A stretch of DNA of 35,469 nt from contig ONEC01000009.1 in the NCBI GenBank assembly GCA_900316715.1, positions 1 to 35,469 on the forward strand, read 5' to 3'. Shown one piece after another: positions 24,332-30,839 of the stretch (the stretch's first letter is position 1; the number at the start of each line of letters is the position of its first letter). Under the pieces are notes generated by a model, which saw only the letters and a list, made by a program, of their open reading frames with translations, did not search any database and was not told the DNA's origin. A program made the position numbers and the translations under genes. Origin of the DNA: an uncultured Eubacteriales bacterium. Its GTDB lineage: Bacteria; Bacillota; Clostridia; Lachnospirales; Lachnospiraceae.

Positions 24332-24370
24332 AAGAGTACCGATAGCATAACGCCGCCGGTACTCTTTTTT
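24332..24370 (+). terminator. Intrinsic terminator after the acidic membrane protein gene
   Basis: AAGAGTACCG (24332-24341) pairs with CGGTACTCTT (24357-24366) around a 15-base loop, with six T residues from 24365. Confidence 0.88.
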
Positions 24371-24402
24371 AAAGCAGACGATTTTGTCCGGAGGGGACAT
24401 CC

Positions 24403-25119
24403 ATGCATTTTGTGATACATGAACCCACAATTTCATTATATGCGCCGATAGTGCTGGCATCTATTGTGGCAGGCATAATCGCGGCTGTGCTGCTTATGAA
24501 GAGGGCAGGAGCTAAACCACAGACTCTCGGGCTTACGGCGGTACTTACATTTGTATCCATACTTATGTTTTCCTTTATGCTTTCATATCTGATCACAGGA
24601 GATATCAGAAAGGTAAGCTTTGTAGGGGCAGGAGGTGCCCTGGGACTCATCTTTGGTGCAACTGCTTCGGTGATCATCCACCGCGACCATGTTAAGGAAA
24701 GCTTCGCGGCCTGGATCGTGGCAGCACCGCTGATGTATGGCCTATCGAAGCTTGCATGCCATGTGACGGGATGCTGCTATGGAATAAAGTATGACGGACC
24801 ACTGTATGTCATATATCCGGATGCGGAAAATGCACCGTATTTTCCGGTACAGTTGGCGGAGGTCGTGGTGTTCCTCTTGATTTTTGCTGTGGGTATTGTT
24901 ATCTTTAGAAAGAAGTCTTACCTTACTGCAGCAGGAGTGGCTCTTGGGCTTTCGGCAGCAGCAAAGATAGGTCTTGATTATCTAAGGGAATCCCATGGAA
25001 CTGCAATTGTTACATGGTATCAGATACTCGTGGCTGTGATCACGGCCGCAGGATATATAGTAATTGCGATTATAAAAAAGAAATATGATAATTCACCATT
25101 AGAGAAGGAGAGGGGCTAG
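24403..25119 (+). CDS. Lgt-like (prolipoprotein diacylglyceryl transferase superfamily) membrane protein
   Basis: A 238-residue protein with about seven hydrophobic helices and a GGAGGGG ribosome binding site 6 bases before ATG. The segment KLACHVTGCCYG (about 117-128) followed by YFPVQLAEV (146-154) matches a recurrent group of Lgt homologues that have a Cys-rich GCC-G loop in place of the GNFxNGE signature of genuine Lgt. Lgt moves diacylglycerol from phosphatidylglycerol to prolipoprotein cysteine; whether this divergent group does so is uncertain. It starts 32 bp after a terminator with no visible promoter and runs, 2 bp apart, into the PNQ-repeat gene, so the two probably form an operon. 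Confidence 0.65.
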   Translation: MHFVIHEPTISLYAPIVLASIVAGIIAAVLLMKRAGAKPQTLGLTAVLTFVSILMFSFMLSYLITGDIRKVSFVGAGGALGLIFGATASVIIHRDHVKESFAAWIVAAPLMYGLSKLACHVTGCCYGIKYDGPLYVIYPDAENAPYFPVQLAEVVVFLLIFAVGIVIFRKKSYLTAAGVALGLSAAAKIGLDYLRESHGTAIVTWYQILVAVITAAGYIVIAIIKKKYDNSPLEKERG

Positions 25120-25121
25120 AA

Positions 25122-25787
25122 GTGGAGAATAATAATCAGAATCCGGATAATCCATATACTAACGGAAACAGTTCGCCGGGGGGACAGAACCCGTACATTC
25201 CGGAACAGCCTGAGGCGCCAAAGAATGTGTACATGCCAAATCAGGGGCAGAATCCATATATGCCAAATCAAGGGCAGAATCCATATATGCCAAATCAGAG
25301 GCAGAACCCGTACATGCCGAATCAGGGGCAGAACCCGTACATGCCGAATCAGGCACCAAATCAGGGACAGAATGTATACATCCCGAATCAGCCGAATCAG
25401 GGAGCTTATAATCAGAATATTTATCCGCCGCATTATGGATATGAGCGTGCTCCGTCAGATCTTACTCCTGAGGAGAATAAGAGGGCAAATATATTATGTG
25501 TATGCTCGATTATTATGTTATTTATAGGACCGGCATTCTTTATGGCATTAAGCGAGGGAATGGGTTGGACACAGAGTGATTATGGTTACAGAGTCAACAA
25601 TATGTTAGCCACCCTAAGCTTTATGGGAGCATGGATAATGGTTATATATGTCAGAGTAAGATATAAGGCAAATACCTTTGGCAGGGTTCTCTTATGGGTA
25701 TATATCATGCTTATGATTACTTTGGTTGTGGGAGTAATCTTATTCATGGCTGCTTGTAATGCAATGTGTAGGAGTGCTCACTGTTAA
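25122..25787 (+). CDS. Membrane protein with PNQ-rich N-terminal repeats
   Basis: A 221-residue protein starting at GTG 25122 with GGAGAGGGG upstream. Residues 1-105 are Asn/Gln/Pro/Tyr/Gly-rich, including near-identical copies of a nine-residue unit like QNPYMPNQG. Residues about 124-221 hold three hydrophobic helices ending in a Cys-containing tail (AACNAMCRSAHC). The plan, a disordered Pro/Gln arm before a small helical membrane domain, is common in Firmicute proteins of unknown function (the DUF4190/DUF4870-like style), but I cannot assign this one. The arm should be cytoplasmic or extracellular depending on topology, which is not clear. It follows the Lgt-like gene by 2 bp. Confidence 0.7.
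   Translation: MENNNQNPDNPYTNGNSSPGGQNPYIPEQPEAPKNVYMPNQGQNPYMPNQGQNPYMPNQRQNPYMPNQGQNPYMPNQAPNQGQNVYIPNQPNQGAYNQNIYPPHYGYERAPSDLTPEENKRANILCVCSIIMLFIGPAFFMALSEGMGWTQSDYGYRVNNMLATLSFMGAWIMVIYVRVRYKANTFGRVLLWVYIMLMITLVVGVILFMAACNAMCRSAHC
25224..25358 (+). repeat. 27-bp coding minisatellite, five units
   Basis: Units begin at 25224, 25251, 25278, 25305 and 25332, encoding variants of N-(V/P)-Y-M-P-N-Q-x-Q. Units 2 and 3 are nearly identical, as are units 4 and 5 apart from the last bases, so recent duplications are likely. A shortened, diverged copy follows at about 25371-25391. Such an array can change copy number by slippage in frame. Confidence 0.88.
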
Positions 25788-25807
25788 TATTTAGAGATTG
25801 ATCATAG

Positions 25808-26794
25808 ATGATGAAAAAAACATTAAGAAGCAGCAGGCTGGACTACCTTAAGGCTGCGGCAGCAGTGCTTGTAGTCCTTGGCCATGCGCTGACATATATT
25901 AATAATACAGCTTCCCTTGAGGGCTTCTGGAAGGCACTTGAATCGCTGATTTATGCGGTTCATGTTCCGCTTTTCTTTGCGGTTGCAGGAAATCTGTGTC
26001 ACCGCCAGCCGCTGGGAAGCTTTTATAAAAAGAAGCTGCTCAGGATATTTGTTCCGTTCCTTACATTTACTGTGCTTAAGCTTCTTTATAGTGTGGCTTT
26101 CTCAGGACAGGCACTCAGTGCAGGGCTTCTTAAGGATGCTTTTATCTATGGAACCTACTACTGGTTCTGCTATGCGATCCTTCTGATGTTTGTGCTGGCT
26201 CCGCTAATGTGGAAGCGTGGTGGTGAGGCTGTCTCAGTGATAATACTTATAATCTGCCTGGTGCTCCAGGTGGTTTTCACAGCGAAGGGGCCGGAGGGCT
26301 ACGGACCATTTCAGGTGGTGCAGATCGTGTACTGCTATCCTTTCTTCTTCGCAGGATACTGGTTCAGGCAGTATATGGAAAAGCGTGGGGAGAAAGCGGT
26401 TTCTGGTATGTCGGTGAAGATACCGGCCTTAATAATTGGTGCGGCAGCTGTATCAGTATATTTATACATTGATATGAATGGCATGGATGACAGACTGTTC
26501 TACTTTCCGTGCAGGACAGCGGCTTCTATAGCTCTTATCGCGGGGGCGGCTGCACTGTCAGGGCTTATTCCGGAGGGAGTGAAAACTCTCAGCTTTTTAG
26601 GAGGAATATCACTTCAGATCATGCTGTTCGACAGTTTGTATAAGATACTGCTTTTCAAGGTGGCTGAAAGAATCGGATGGATGCATCCGGCGGTCAGTAT
26701 CCCGATAACTGTCATTGATATATTGCTTATCGCGGTGACATGCATTTTAATAAGAAAGCTGCCATATATCCGGACCCTTTTTGGGATATATTGA
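25808..26794 (+). CDS. Acyltransferase family 3 membrane protein
   Basis: A 328-residue integral membrane protein with about ten helices. RLDYLKAAAAVLVVLGHAL near the N-terminus carries the Arg-x-Asp...His arrangement of acyltransferase-3 proteins (OafA, WecH, NodX), and HVPLFFAVAGNL is the second conserved segment, with KKLLRIFVPF following as usual. These enzymes O-acetylate or otherwise acylate surface sugars or other extracytoplasmic acceptors. Two adjacent ATG codons (25808, 25811) could start it; a ribosome binding site is weak. The gene lies 20 bp after the PNQ-repeat gene. Its stop codon overlaps the -35 box of the next promoter. The acceptor is unknown. Confidence 0.82.
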   Translation: MMKKTLRSSRLDYLKAAAAVLVVLGHALTYINNTASLEGFWKALESLIYAVHVPLFFAVAGNLCHRQPLGSFYKKKLLRIFVPFLTFTVLKLLYSVAFSGQALSAGLLKDAFIYGTYYWFCYAILLMFVLAPLMWKRGGEAVSVIILIICLVLQVVFTAKGPEGYGPFQVVQIVYCYPFFFAGYWFRQYMEKRGEKAVSGMSVKIPALIIGAAAVSVYLYIDMNGMDDRLFYFPCRTAASIALIAGAAALSGLIPEGVKTLSFLGGISLQIMLFDSLYKILLFKVAERIGWMHPAVSIPITVIDILLIAVTCILIRKLPYIRTLFGIY

Positions 26795-26818
26795 CATTTT
26801 ATAGGGAATCCATATAAT
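26791..26818 (+). promoter_or_regulatory. Near-perfect sigma-A promoter
   Basis: TTGACA (26791-26796) and TATAAT (26813-26818) both match consensus at 6 of 6, with a 16-bp spacer. The -35 box contains the TGA stop of the acyltransferase gene. It drives the small membrane protein gene at 26889. Confidence 0.88.
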
Positions 26819-26845
26819 ATTTCTTGAGTGTTTATATAGGGGCTT

Positions 26846-26868
26846 GTGTGATGAAATCTTCGTCACAC
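26846..26868 (+). promoter_or_regulatory. Leader hairpin in the 5' untranslated region
   Basis: GTGTGATGAA and TTCGTCACAC form a 10-bp stem (one G-T pair) with a 3-base loop, about 20 bases after the expected transcription start and 20 before the start codon at 26889. No T run follows, so it is not a terminator; it could stabilise the message or bind a regulator. Confidence 0.55.
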
Positions 26869-26888
26869 GTTTATGTGGAGGGTTTATT

Positions 26889-27407
26889 ATGAATAACAAC
26901 AAGAATGAGCTTTTAAAGTTTTTAGGTGGACTGGCACTGTTGGTTGTTGGTCTTTTCCTGCTCTTTAACAGAGTGCATGTTGGATCAATGGGATTTGACT
27001 GGGGCAGAATGTCCTTCGGAAGATTCAGTTTTCCGTCAGGACTCATAGTGGTTCCTTTCATTATCGGAATCGTATGGATGTTTGGAAGCGGCGGATCTTT
27101 TGTATCAAAGATCTTTACAGTGCTTTCAATACTGATAATCATCGCAGCAATTATTGCAAACACCAGCTTCTGGGTATCAAGCATGACAATGTTTGACTGG
27201 CTGCTCATCCTTACTATGATCTTTGCAGGTGGAACAATCGTTGCAAGAACTCTTTTTGCAGGACCGGAGAAAAAGAAGTCCGGAGACAGCAGCACTGAGG
27301 TTAAGCCTGCTGTTGATGATAAGGAATATGAGGAGTTCAGAAGAGCAAAGAAGCTTAAAGAAGAACTTGATGAAGTAAAGAGAAACTTAGATATAGATAA
27401 TCAGTAA
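26889..27407 (+). CDS. Small membrane protein with C-terminal coiled coil, function unknown
   Basis: A 172-residue protein starting at ATG 26889 with GGAGGG 7 bases upstream; the open frame from TTG 26844 lies in the leader hairpin and is rejected. Four hydrophobic helices (about residues 10-25, 48-65, 73-90 and 97-118) are followed by a Lys/Glu-rich helix EEFRRAKKLKEELDEVKRNL likely to form a coiled coil in the cytoplasm. I do not recognise the family. The consensus promoter, leader hairpin and terminator around it imply a strongly expressed single-gene transcript. Confidence 0.72.
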   Translation: MNNNKNELLKFLGGLALLVVGLFLLFNRVHVGSMGFDWGRMSFGRFSFPSGLIVVPFIIGIVWMFGSGGSFVSKIFTVLSILIIIAAIIANTSFWVSSMTMFDWLLILTMIFAGGTIVARTLFAGPEKKKSGDSSTEVKPAVDDKEYEEFRRAKKLKEELDEVKRNLDIDNQ

Positions 27408-27412
27408 ATCAT

Positions 27413-27443
27413 AAGAGGAGTTCTTAACGGGGCTCCTCTTTTT
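27413..27443 (+). terminator. Intrinsic terminator after the small membrane protein gene
   Basis: AAGAGGAG (27413-27420) pairs with CTCCTCTT (27433-27440) around a 12-base loop, continuing into five T residues. Confidence 0.85.
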
Positions 27444-27493
27444 AAAAACATTGCGACATGTAATTCTTTCGTGATGTAAACGGAGGACGAGCT

Positions 27494-28681
27494 ATGGCAA
27501 ATATCTTAGAATATCTTGACTGGAGAGGAGATATTCCTTTTGCAGTCGATGGGTTTAATTCAGTCGATAACTTAATACTGGCGCAGATGGCATATACGGA
27601 CTTTGAGGGAGTTCTTGGTGATGGGGAGAGCCTCAGCATCGTAGATGCATCAAAGAAGTACTTCGAGCTTCATACTGAAGAAGAGGTTATGAAGAGGAAT
27701 CTTTTCTTTAAGCTGGCGCCTATCGTACTTAAGAAGGCGGCGGAGACTGCGCGTTTCAGAAATATCATTCTGGAAAACTATGTAAATATAGTTGATCCGG
27801 ACATTGAAGAACAGTTCTCAGCGATTGGCTATAGAAGGCCGAGCGGCGAGATATACGTGGCTTTCCGCGGAACAGACAATACCGTTGTAGGCTGGAGAGA
27901 GGACTTCAATCTCAGCTTTATGTCGGAGACTGCAGGACAGAAGAGAGCAGTGGAATATGTTAATTCCCATTATCTTGATGTTGCTAACAAGATGATTTTC
28001 GGCGGCCATTCCAAGGGCGGCAACCTGGCAGTTTATGCAGCGGCTTTCTGTGATGAGAAGATAAGAAAGAGAATCGAGAGAGTATATTCCAACGATGGTC
28101 CGGGCTTCAGGGAAGAGATTCTCGAAACAGAAGGATATAAGGATATCCTTCCGAGAATCATCAGTATTATTCCGGAAGAAAGCATCGTGGGAATACTGCT
28201 TTCAAATGAATATGATAACCAGATTATAAAGAGCAGTGCCAAGTTTGTTACACAGCACGACCCGATGACCTGGCAGGTTTATGGGCCGGACTTCGTCAGT
28301 GCGGATAAGAGAAGTGCTAACAGCCGTATCATAGATAAGACCATGATGAAGTGGCTGTCCACCATGAGTGATGAGGACAGAAGAGTTTTCACGGATCTTC
28401 TCTTTTCGTCCATTGATTCCACCGGTGCAAAAACACTGAATGAGATAAGTGAGGGCGGAGTTAAGATCATATCAGACCTTATCAAGTCCTTTAAGGATAT
28501 GGAGCCTGATAAACAGCAGGAATTCTCTGAGATGGTGAAGAGGCTCATTAAGATCGGCAACGAGGTCGTTATGAACAGCGTGAAGGGTAAGATCAAGCCT
28601 ATGAATCCGATAAAGAAGCTGCCGGGCAAGACACAGCCGAAGCTTACGAAGGCCGCTGAGCCTGATGAACCAAAGGAATGA
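27494..28681 (+). CDS. DUF2974 (Mbeg1-like) alpha/beta hydrolase
   Basis: A 395-residue protein with GGAGGACGAGCT before ATG. EIYVAFRGTDNTVVGWREDF (119-138) and MIFGGHSKGGNLAVYAA (167-183) are the oxyanion-region and nucleophile-elbow segments of lipase-like alpha/beta hydrolases; Ser173 is the expected nucleophile and D201 in YSNDGPGF a candidate for a nearby conserved acid. THDPMTW-like QHDPMTWQVYG late in the catalytic region matches the DUF2974 pattern and may supply the His. The C-terminal 100 residues are helical and end in a Pro/Lys tail. There is no signal peptide. Proteins of this family are common in Firmicutes; a lipase or esterase role is inferred from the fold and the natural substrate is unknown. 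Confidence 0.85.
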   Translation: MANILEYLDWRGDIPFAVDGFNSVDNLILAQMAYTDFEGVLGDGESLSIVDASKKYFELHTEEEVMKRNLFFKLAPIVLKKAAETARFRNIILENYVNIVDPDIEEQFSAIGYRRPSGEIYVAFRGTDNTVVGWREDFNLSFMSETAGQKRAVEYVNSHYLDVANKMIFGGHSKGGNLAVYAAAFCDEKIRKRIERVYSNDGPGFREEILETEGYKDILPRIISIIPEESIVGILLSNEYDNQIIKSSAKFVTQHDPMTWQVYGPDFVSADKRSANSRIIDKTMMKWLSTMSDEDRRVFTDLLFSSIDSTGAKTLNEISEGGVKIISDLIKSFKDMEPDKQQEFSEMVKRLIKIGNEVVMNSVKGKIKPMNPIKKLPGKTQPKLTKAAEPDEPKE

Positions 28682-28718
28682 GACGAGAGATTCCGAAAAA
28701 GATATACCCAGGGTATAC

Positions 28719-28746
28719 TTTACAAATGAGATTATCGTGCTATAAT
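28719..28746 (+). promoter_or_regulatory. Strong promoter ahead of a 30-codon ORF
   Basis: TTTACA (28719-28724), a 16-bp spacer and a consensus TATAAT (28741-28746) predict a start near 28753. The product is a short transcript ending at one of two terminators, about 200-245 bases long. Confidence 0.8.
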
Positions 28747-28786
28747 GCACGTAATAACATGAAAATCTACGAAAGGACGTTAAGCA

Positions 28787-28879
28787 ATGAACACATTTAG
28801 AAACTTATATCTTTATAGTGACTATTCACTCCTTAGCTATGAACCAGAATATAGCGAAGGACTAATTGTAGTGCACTAG
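28787..28879 (+). CDS. Small ORF, 30 residues, tyrosine-rich, unknown
   Basis: ATG 28787 is preceded by AAAGGA about 10 bases upstream and by a strong promoter, and reads to TAG at 28877-28879. The predicted peptide starts MNTFRNLYLYSDYSLL, has five Tyr in 30 residues, four acidic residues and no membrane helix. It may be a real small protein, a leader peptide, or incidental to a small RNA. The codon choice is unremarkable. The placement of promoter, ribosome binding site and terminator argues that this transcript is made; translation is less certain. Confidence 0.45.
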   Translation: MNTFRNLYLYSDYSLLSYEPEYSEGLIVVH

Positions 28880-28915
28880 AGATATGAGTGGAAGGTGAAG
28901 ACTTAATGATATATA

Positions 28916-28949
28916 ACCGCTTATGCTCTGGGGCATAGGCGGTATTTTT
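28916..28949 (+). terminator. First terminator after the 30-codon ORF
   Basis: ACCGC-t-TATGC pairs with GCATA-g-GCGGT (28916-28943) with one internal mismatch, followed by ATTTTTA. It ends the short transcript from 28753 at about 200 nt. Confidence 0.75.
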
Positions 28950-28963
28950 ATAGGACTAAATCT

Positions 28964-28998
28964 ATGGAGATACTGCAATGTGTAGTATCTCCATTTTT
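28964..28998 (+). terminator. Second terminator in series
   Basis: ATGGAGATACT (28964-28974) pairs perfectly with AGTATCTCCAT (28984-28994) around a 9-base loop, followed by TTTT. It stands 15 bases after the first terminator and before the palindromic block. Confidence 0.8.
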
Positions 28999-29007
28999 GT
29001 GCGTTAA

Positions 29008-29168
29008 GTGAGCCAAGGTCGCATATGCGAAGCATATGCATGGGGAAAACATGCGCTCGTGCATTTATGCACAGGAGCGCAATGTGTTTTCCCATGTATA
29101 TCTGCTTTCAGCAGATATGCGCCTTTGGCGAGCTCGCATCATCGAGGAAGTGTACACTTCCTCGATGT
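29008..29168. repeat. Dense palindromic element of about 160 bp
   Basis: Within 160 bp there are: GCATATGC twice (29021-29028 and 29032-29039, each self-complementary and able to pair across GAA); a long imperfect inverted repeat (29040-29064 with 29067-29095) built on ATGGGGAAAAC and GTTTTCCCAT-like arms; ATATCTGCT/AGCAGATAT (29098-29118); the palindrome GCGAGCTCGC (29128-29137); and a perfect 28-bp palindrome centred on GTAC (29140-29167). The outer parts (GAGCCAAGG... against CCTTTGGCGAGCTC) also pair, so the first 130 bp can form one large cruciform. No ORF explains it and no T tract follows. It lies 23 bp before the XRE gene. It could be a mobile palindromic repeat, a structured RNA or a regulatory site. 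Confidence 0.85.
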
Positions 29169-29190
29169 CGTATAGAAAGGATATGACATT

Positions 29191-29412
29191 ATGATTACAG
29201 TGAATATGGCGGCCACCGGCGCAAATATAAAGAATATGATGAAGGCAAGAAATATAAAGGTAAAGGATGTTCAGGCAGTATGCGGCTTCGGAACACCACA
29301 GGCAATCTTCAAGTGGATGAGAGGCGACTGTATGCCTACCATCGACAACATGTTAATTATCGCCGATATGTTCGGATGTACCATGGACGATATCGTTGTC
29401 GTGAATAAGTAG
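29191..29412 (+). CDS. Small XRE/Cro-type helix-turn-helix regulator
   Basis: A 73-residue protein that is essentially one HTH domain. NIKNMMKARNIKVKDVQAVC forms helices 1-2, GFGTPQAIFKWMRGDCMPT the turn and recognition helix (Gln and Lys-Trp placed as in Cro-like proteins), and DNMLIIADMFGCTMDDIVVV the last helices. AGAAAGGA stands 11 bases before ATG. It probably binds DNA as a dimer; the neighbouring palindromes at 29140-29167 or the AT-rich inverted repeats at 29443-29480 are candidate sites, but this is inference. Such small stand-alone regulators are common in Lachnospiraceae chromosomes and on mobile elements; no mobile-element genes are seen here. Confidence 0.85.
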   Translation: MITVNMAATGANIKNMMKARNIKVKDVQAVCGFGTPQAIFKWMRGDCMPTIDNMLIIADMFGCTMDDIVVVNK

Positions 29413-29442
29413 GGCAGCGCGTAAGATGCGGAATGCATTTAC

Positions 29443-29480
29443 TTGAATTAAGATAATTCTAATCTTTCTTTAAAGATTAA
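29443..29480. promoter_or_regulatory. AT-rich nested inverted repeats, possible operator
   Basis: AAGAT-aattcta-ATCTT (29450-29466) overlaps TAATCTTT-cttt-AAAGATTA (29460-29479). The hairpin lacks a T run and the site sits between the XRE gene and the flavodoxin-like gene, whose promoter I could not place with confidence. Confidence 0.3.
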
Positions 29481-29570
29481 ATCGCAGGGATGGTGTATCA
29501 TAGAGACCGGAACAAAGGAAACCTTGAGAGACTCGGAGCAGTCTGTGCAGAGCATAAACAGGGGGATGTC

Positions 29571-30728
29571 ATGAAGTTATTGATACACGATTTAACAAGA
29601 GAAGAGTGGAAGAAGATAGCATCAGAGTATAATGGATGGAAAGTAGTAGCCGATTCGGGACTTATCAAGCCCTGTGTCGGCTGTTTTGGATGTTGGACCA
29701 AAACACCGGGTGAGTGCGTCATAAAGGACAGCTACGAGAGGATGGGAGCCCTTATACATAAGGCAGATGAAGTGGTTGTAATGACGAAGTATACCTACGG
29801 CGGATTCAGCAGCTTCGTTAAAAATGTATTCGACAGGAGCATCGGTCTGGTGCTTCCGTTCTTTGAAATAGTAGATGGTGAGATGCATCATAAGAACAGA
29901 TATCCGGAAGCGAAGAAGGTGCGTTTTATCTTCCGTGGAGCTTCTCTTACAGAGGAGGATAAGACAGCAGCAACTGAGTATGTACATGCAGTATGTAAGA
30001 ACTTCCGTACATGCATCCCGGAGATAATGTTTGAAGAGGATGAAAATGCAGCGCCTAAGAAAAGACTGTATGCGGTACCGGATAAGGCTTCTGAGAAGAC
30101 CGTCCTCCTTAACTGCAGCATGAGAGGTGCAAATGCAAACTCAAAGAAGATACTTAATGCCCTGGCACCACAGCTGAAGGGAAGGGTGGAGAGTATAGAT
30201 CTTGTTCAGTACATAAAGAAGATGGATGAACTAAAGAAGATACTTAATGACGCAGACAGGATAGTATTTGGAACGCCTCTATATGTGGATGGAATCCCAT
30301 CTTCTCCGCTCAGGGTAATGGAAATGATGGAGAAGGAAGGAAAACTGGGTGGAAAGACCATATATGTGGTTTCTAACATGGGTTTCTATGAGAGTGACCA
30401 GCTGAAGAATCTTATGGCTATGTTTAAGAGATGGAGTGAAAACTGCGGCTATACATATGGCGGTGGTCTGGCAGTGGGAGCCGGTGAGATGGTTGGTTCC
30501 ATGATGAAGCCGGGCGGCGCAGCAGGCGGCCCTTCATATAATGCCTCCATGGGATTGGAAAGACTAGCGGAAGCGGTCAATGCATCAGCTTCGATAGAAG
30601 ATATCTATGCGGATGCTTTTAAATTCCCGCGTAAAGCATATATGTTCCTTGCAAATCTCGGCTGGCCAAGGGACGCTAAGAAGAACGGACTGAAGAAGAA
30701 GGATCTCTTCAGAAGGATTGAGGACTAG
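29571..30728 (+). CDS. Tandem flavodoxin-fold protein with N-terminal cysteine cluster
   Basis: A 385-residue protein from ATG 29571 (AGGGGG upstream); the open frame from 29490 adds 27 residues of doubtful value. The first domain (1-170) has the FMN-reductase-like plan with GLIKPCVGCFGCWTKTPGEC, giving Cys35-x2-Cys38-x2-Cys41 and Cys49, as in iron-sulfur flavoproteins and multimeric flavodoxin WrbA-like proteins, then VVVMTKYTYGGFSSFVKN for flavin contact. The second domain starts at about residue 176 (KTVLLNCSMRGANANSKKIL) and repeats the plan with IVFGTPLYVDGIPSSPLRVME but without the Cys cluster. It may be an electron carrier or quinone/NADPH reductase. The duplication in one chain is seen directly; cofactors are inferred. 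Confidence 0.75.
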   Translation: MKLLIHDLTREEWKKIASEYNGWKVVADSGLIKPCVGCFGCWTKTPGECVIKDSYERMGALIHKADEVVVMTKYTYGGFSSFVKNVFDRSIGLVLPFFEIVDGEMHHKNRYPEAKKVRFIFRGASLTEEDKTAATEYVHAVCKNFRTCIPEIMFEEDENAAPKKRLYAVPDKASEKTVLLNCSMRGANANSKKILNALAPQLKGRVESIDLVQYIKKMDELKKILNDADRIVFGTPLYVDGIPSSPLRVMEMMEKEGKLGGKTIYVVSNMGFYESDQLKNLMAMFKRWSENCGYTYGGGLAVGAGEMVGSMMKPGGAAGGPSYNASMGLERLAEAVNASASIEDIYADAFKFPRKAYMFLANLGWPRDAKKNGLKKKDLFRRIED

Positions 30729-30751
30729 GTATTTCGGGCCGGCGGACAAAA

Positions 30752-30781
30752 TTTAAGACGGATTTAAGACTGTGATATGAT
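30752..30781 (+). promoter_or_regulatory. Promoter with 11-bp-period direct repeat, candidate response-regulator box
   Basis: TTTAAG occurs at 30752-30757 and 30763-30768 with a 5-bp spacer (both followed by AC), the spacing used by OmpR/PhoB-family regulators. The first copy overlaps a poor -35 (TTAAGA) that lies 17 bp from TATGAT (30776-30781). The arrangement suits activation by the response regulator encoded two genes on. Confidence 0.55.
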
Positions 30782-30839
30782 TCTTATAAAAGCGTTATGC
30801 TAAGCTGTTCCATGAAGAGCATTTATGGAGGAACGATGT

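Noticed and set aside
25224..25358. 27-bp repeats resembling short direct repeats of a CRISPR
   Set aside because: They are contiguous without spacers and code a regular nine-residue peptide unit.
26844..26888. N-terminal extension of the small membrane protein from TTG 26844
   Set aside because: The extension would be coded by the leader hairpin, and a GGAGGG site stands at the right distance before ATG 26889.
29008..29168. Insertion sequence or MITE with defined ends
   Set aside because: No terminal inverted repeats, target duplication or transposase could be identified, so only a palindromic element is claimed.
29443..29480. Hairpin after the XRE gene as a terminator
   Set aside because: No T run follows on either strand; it is recorded only as a low-confidence inverted repeat.
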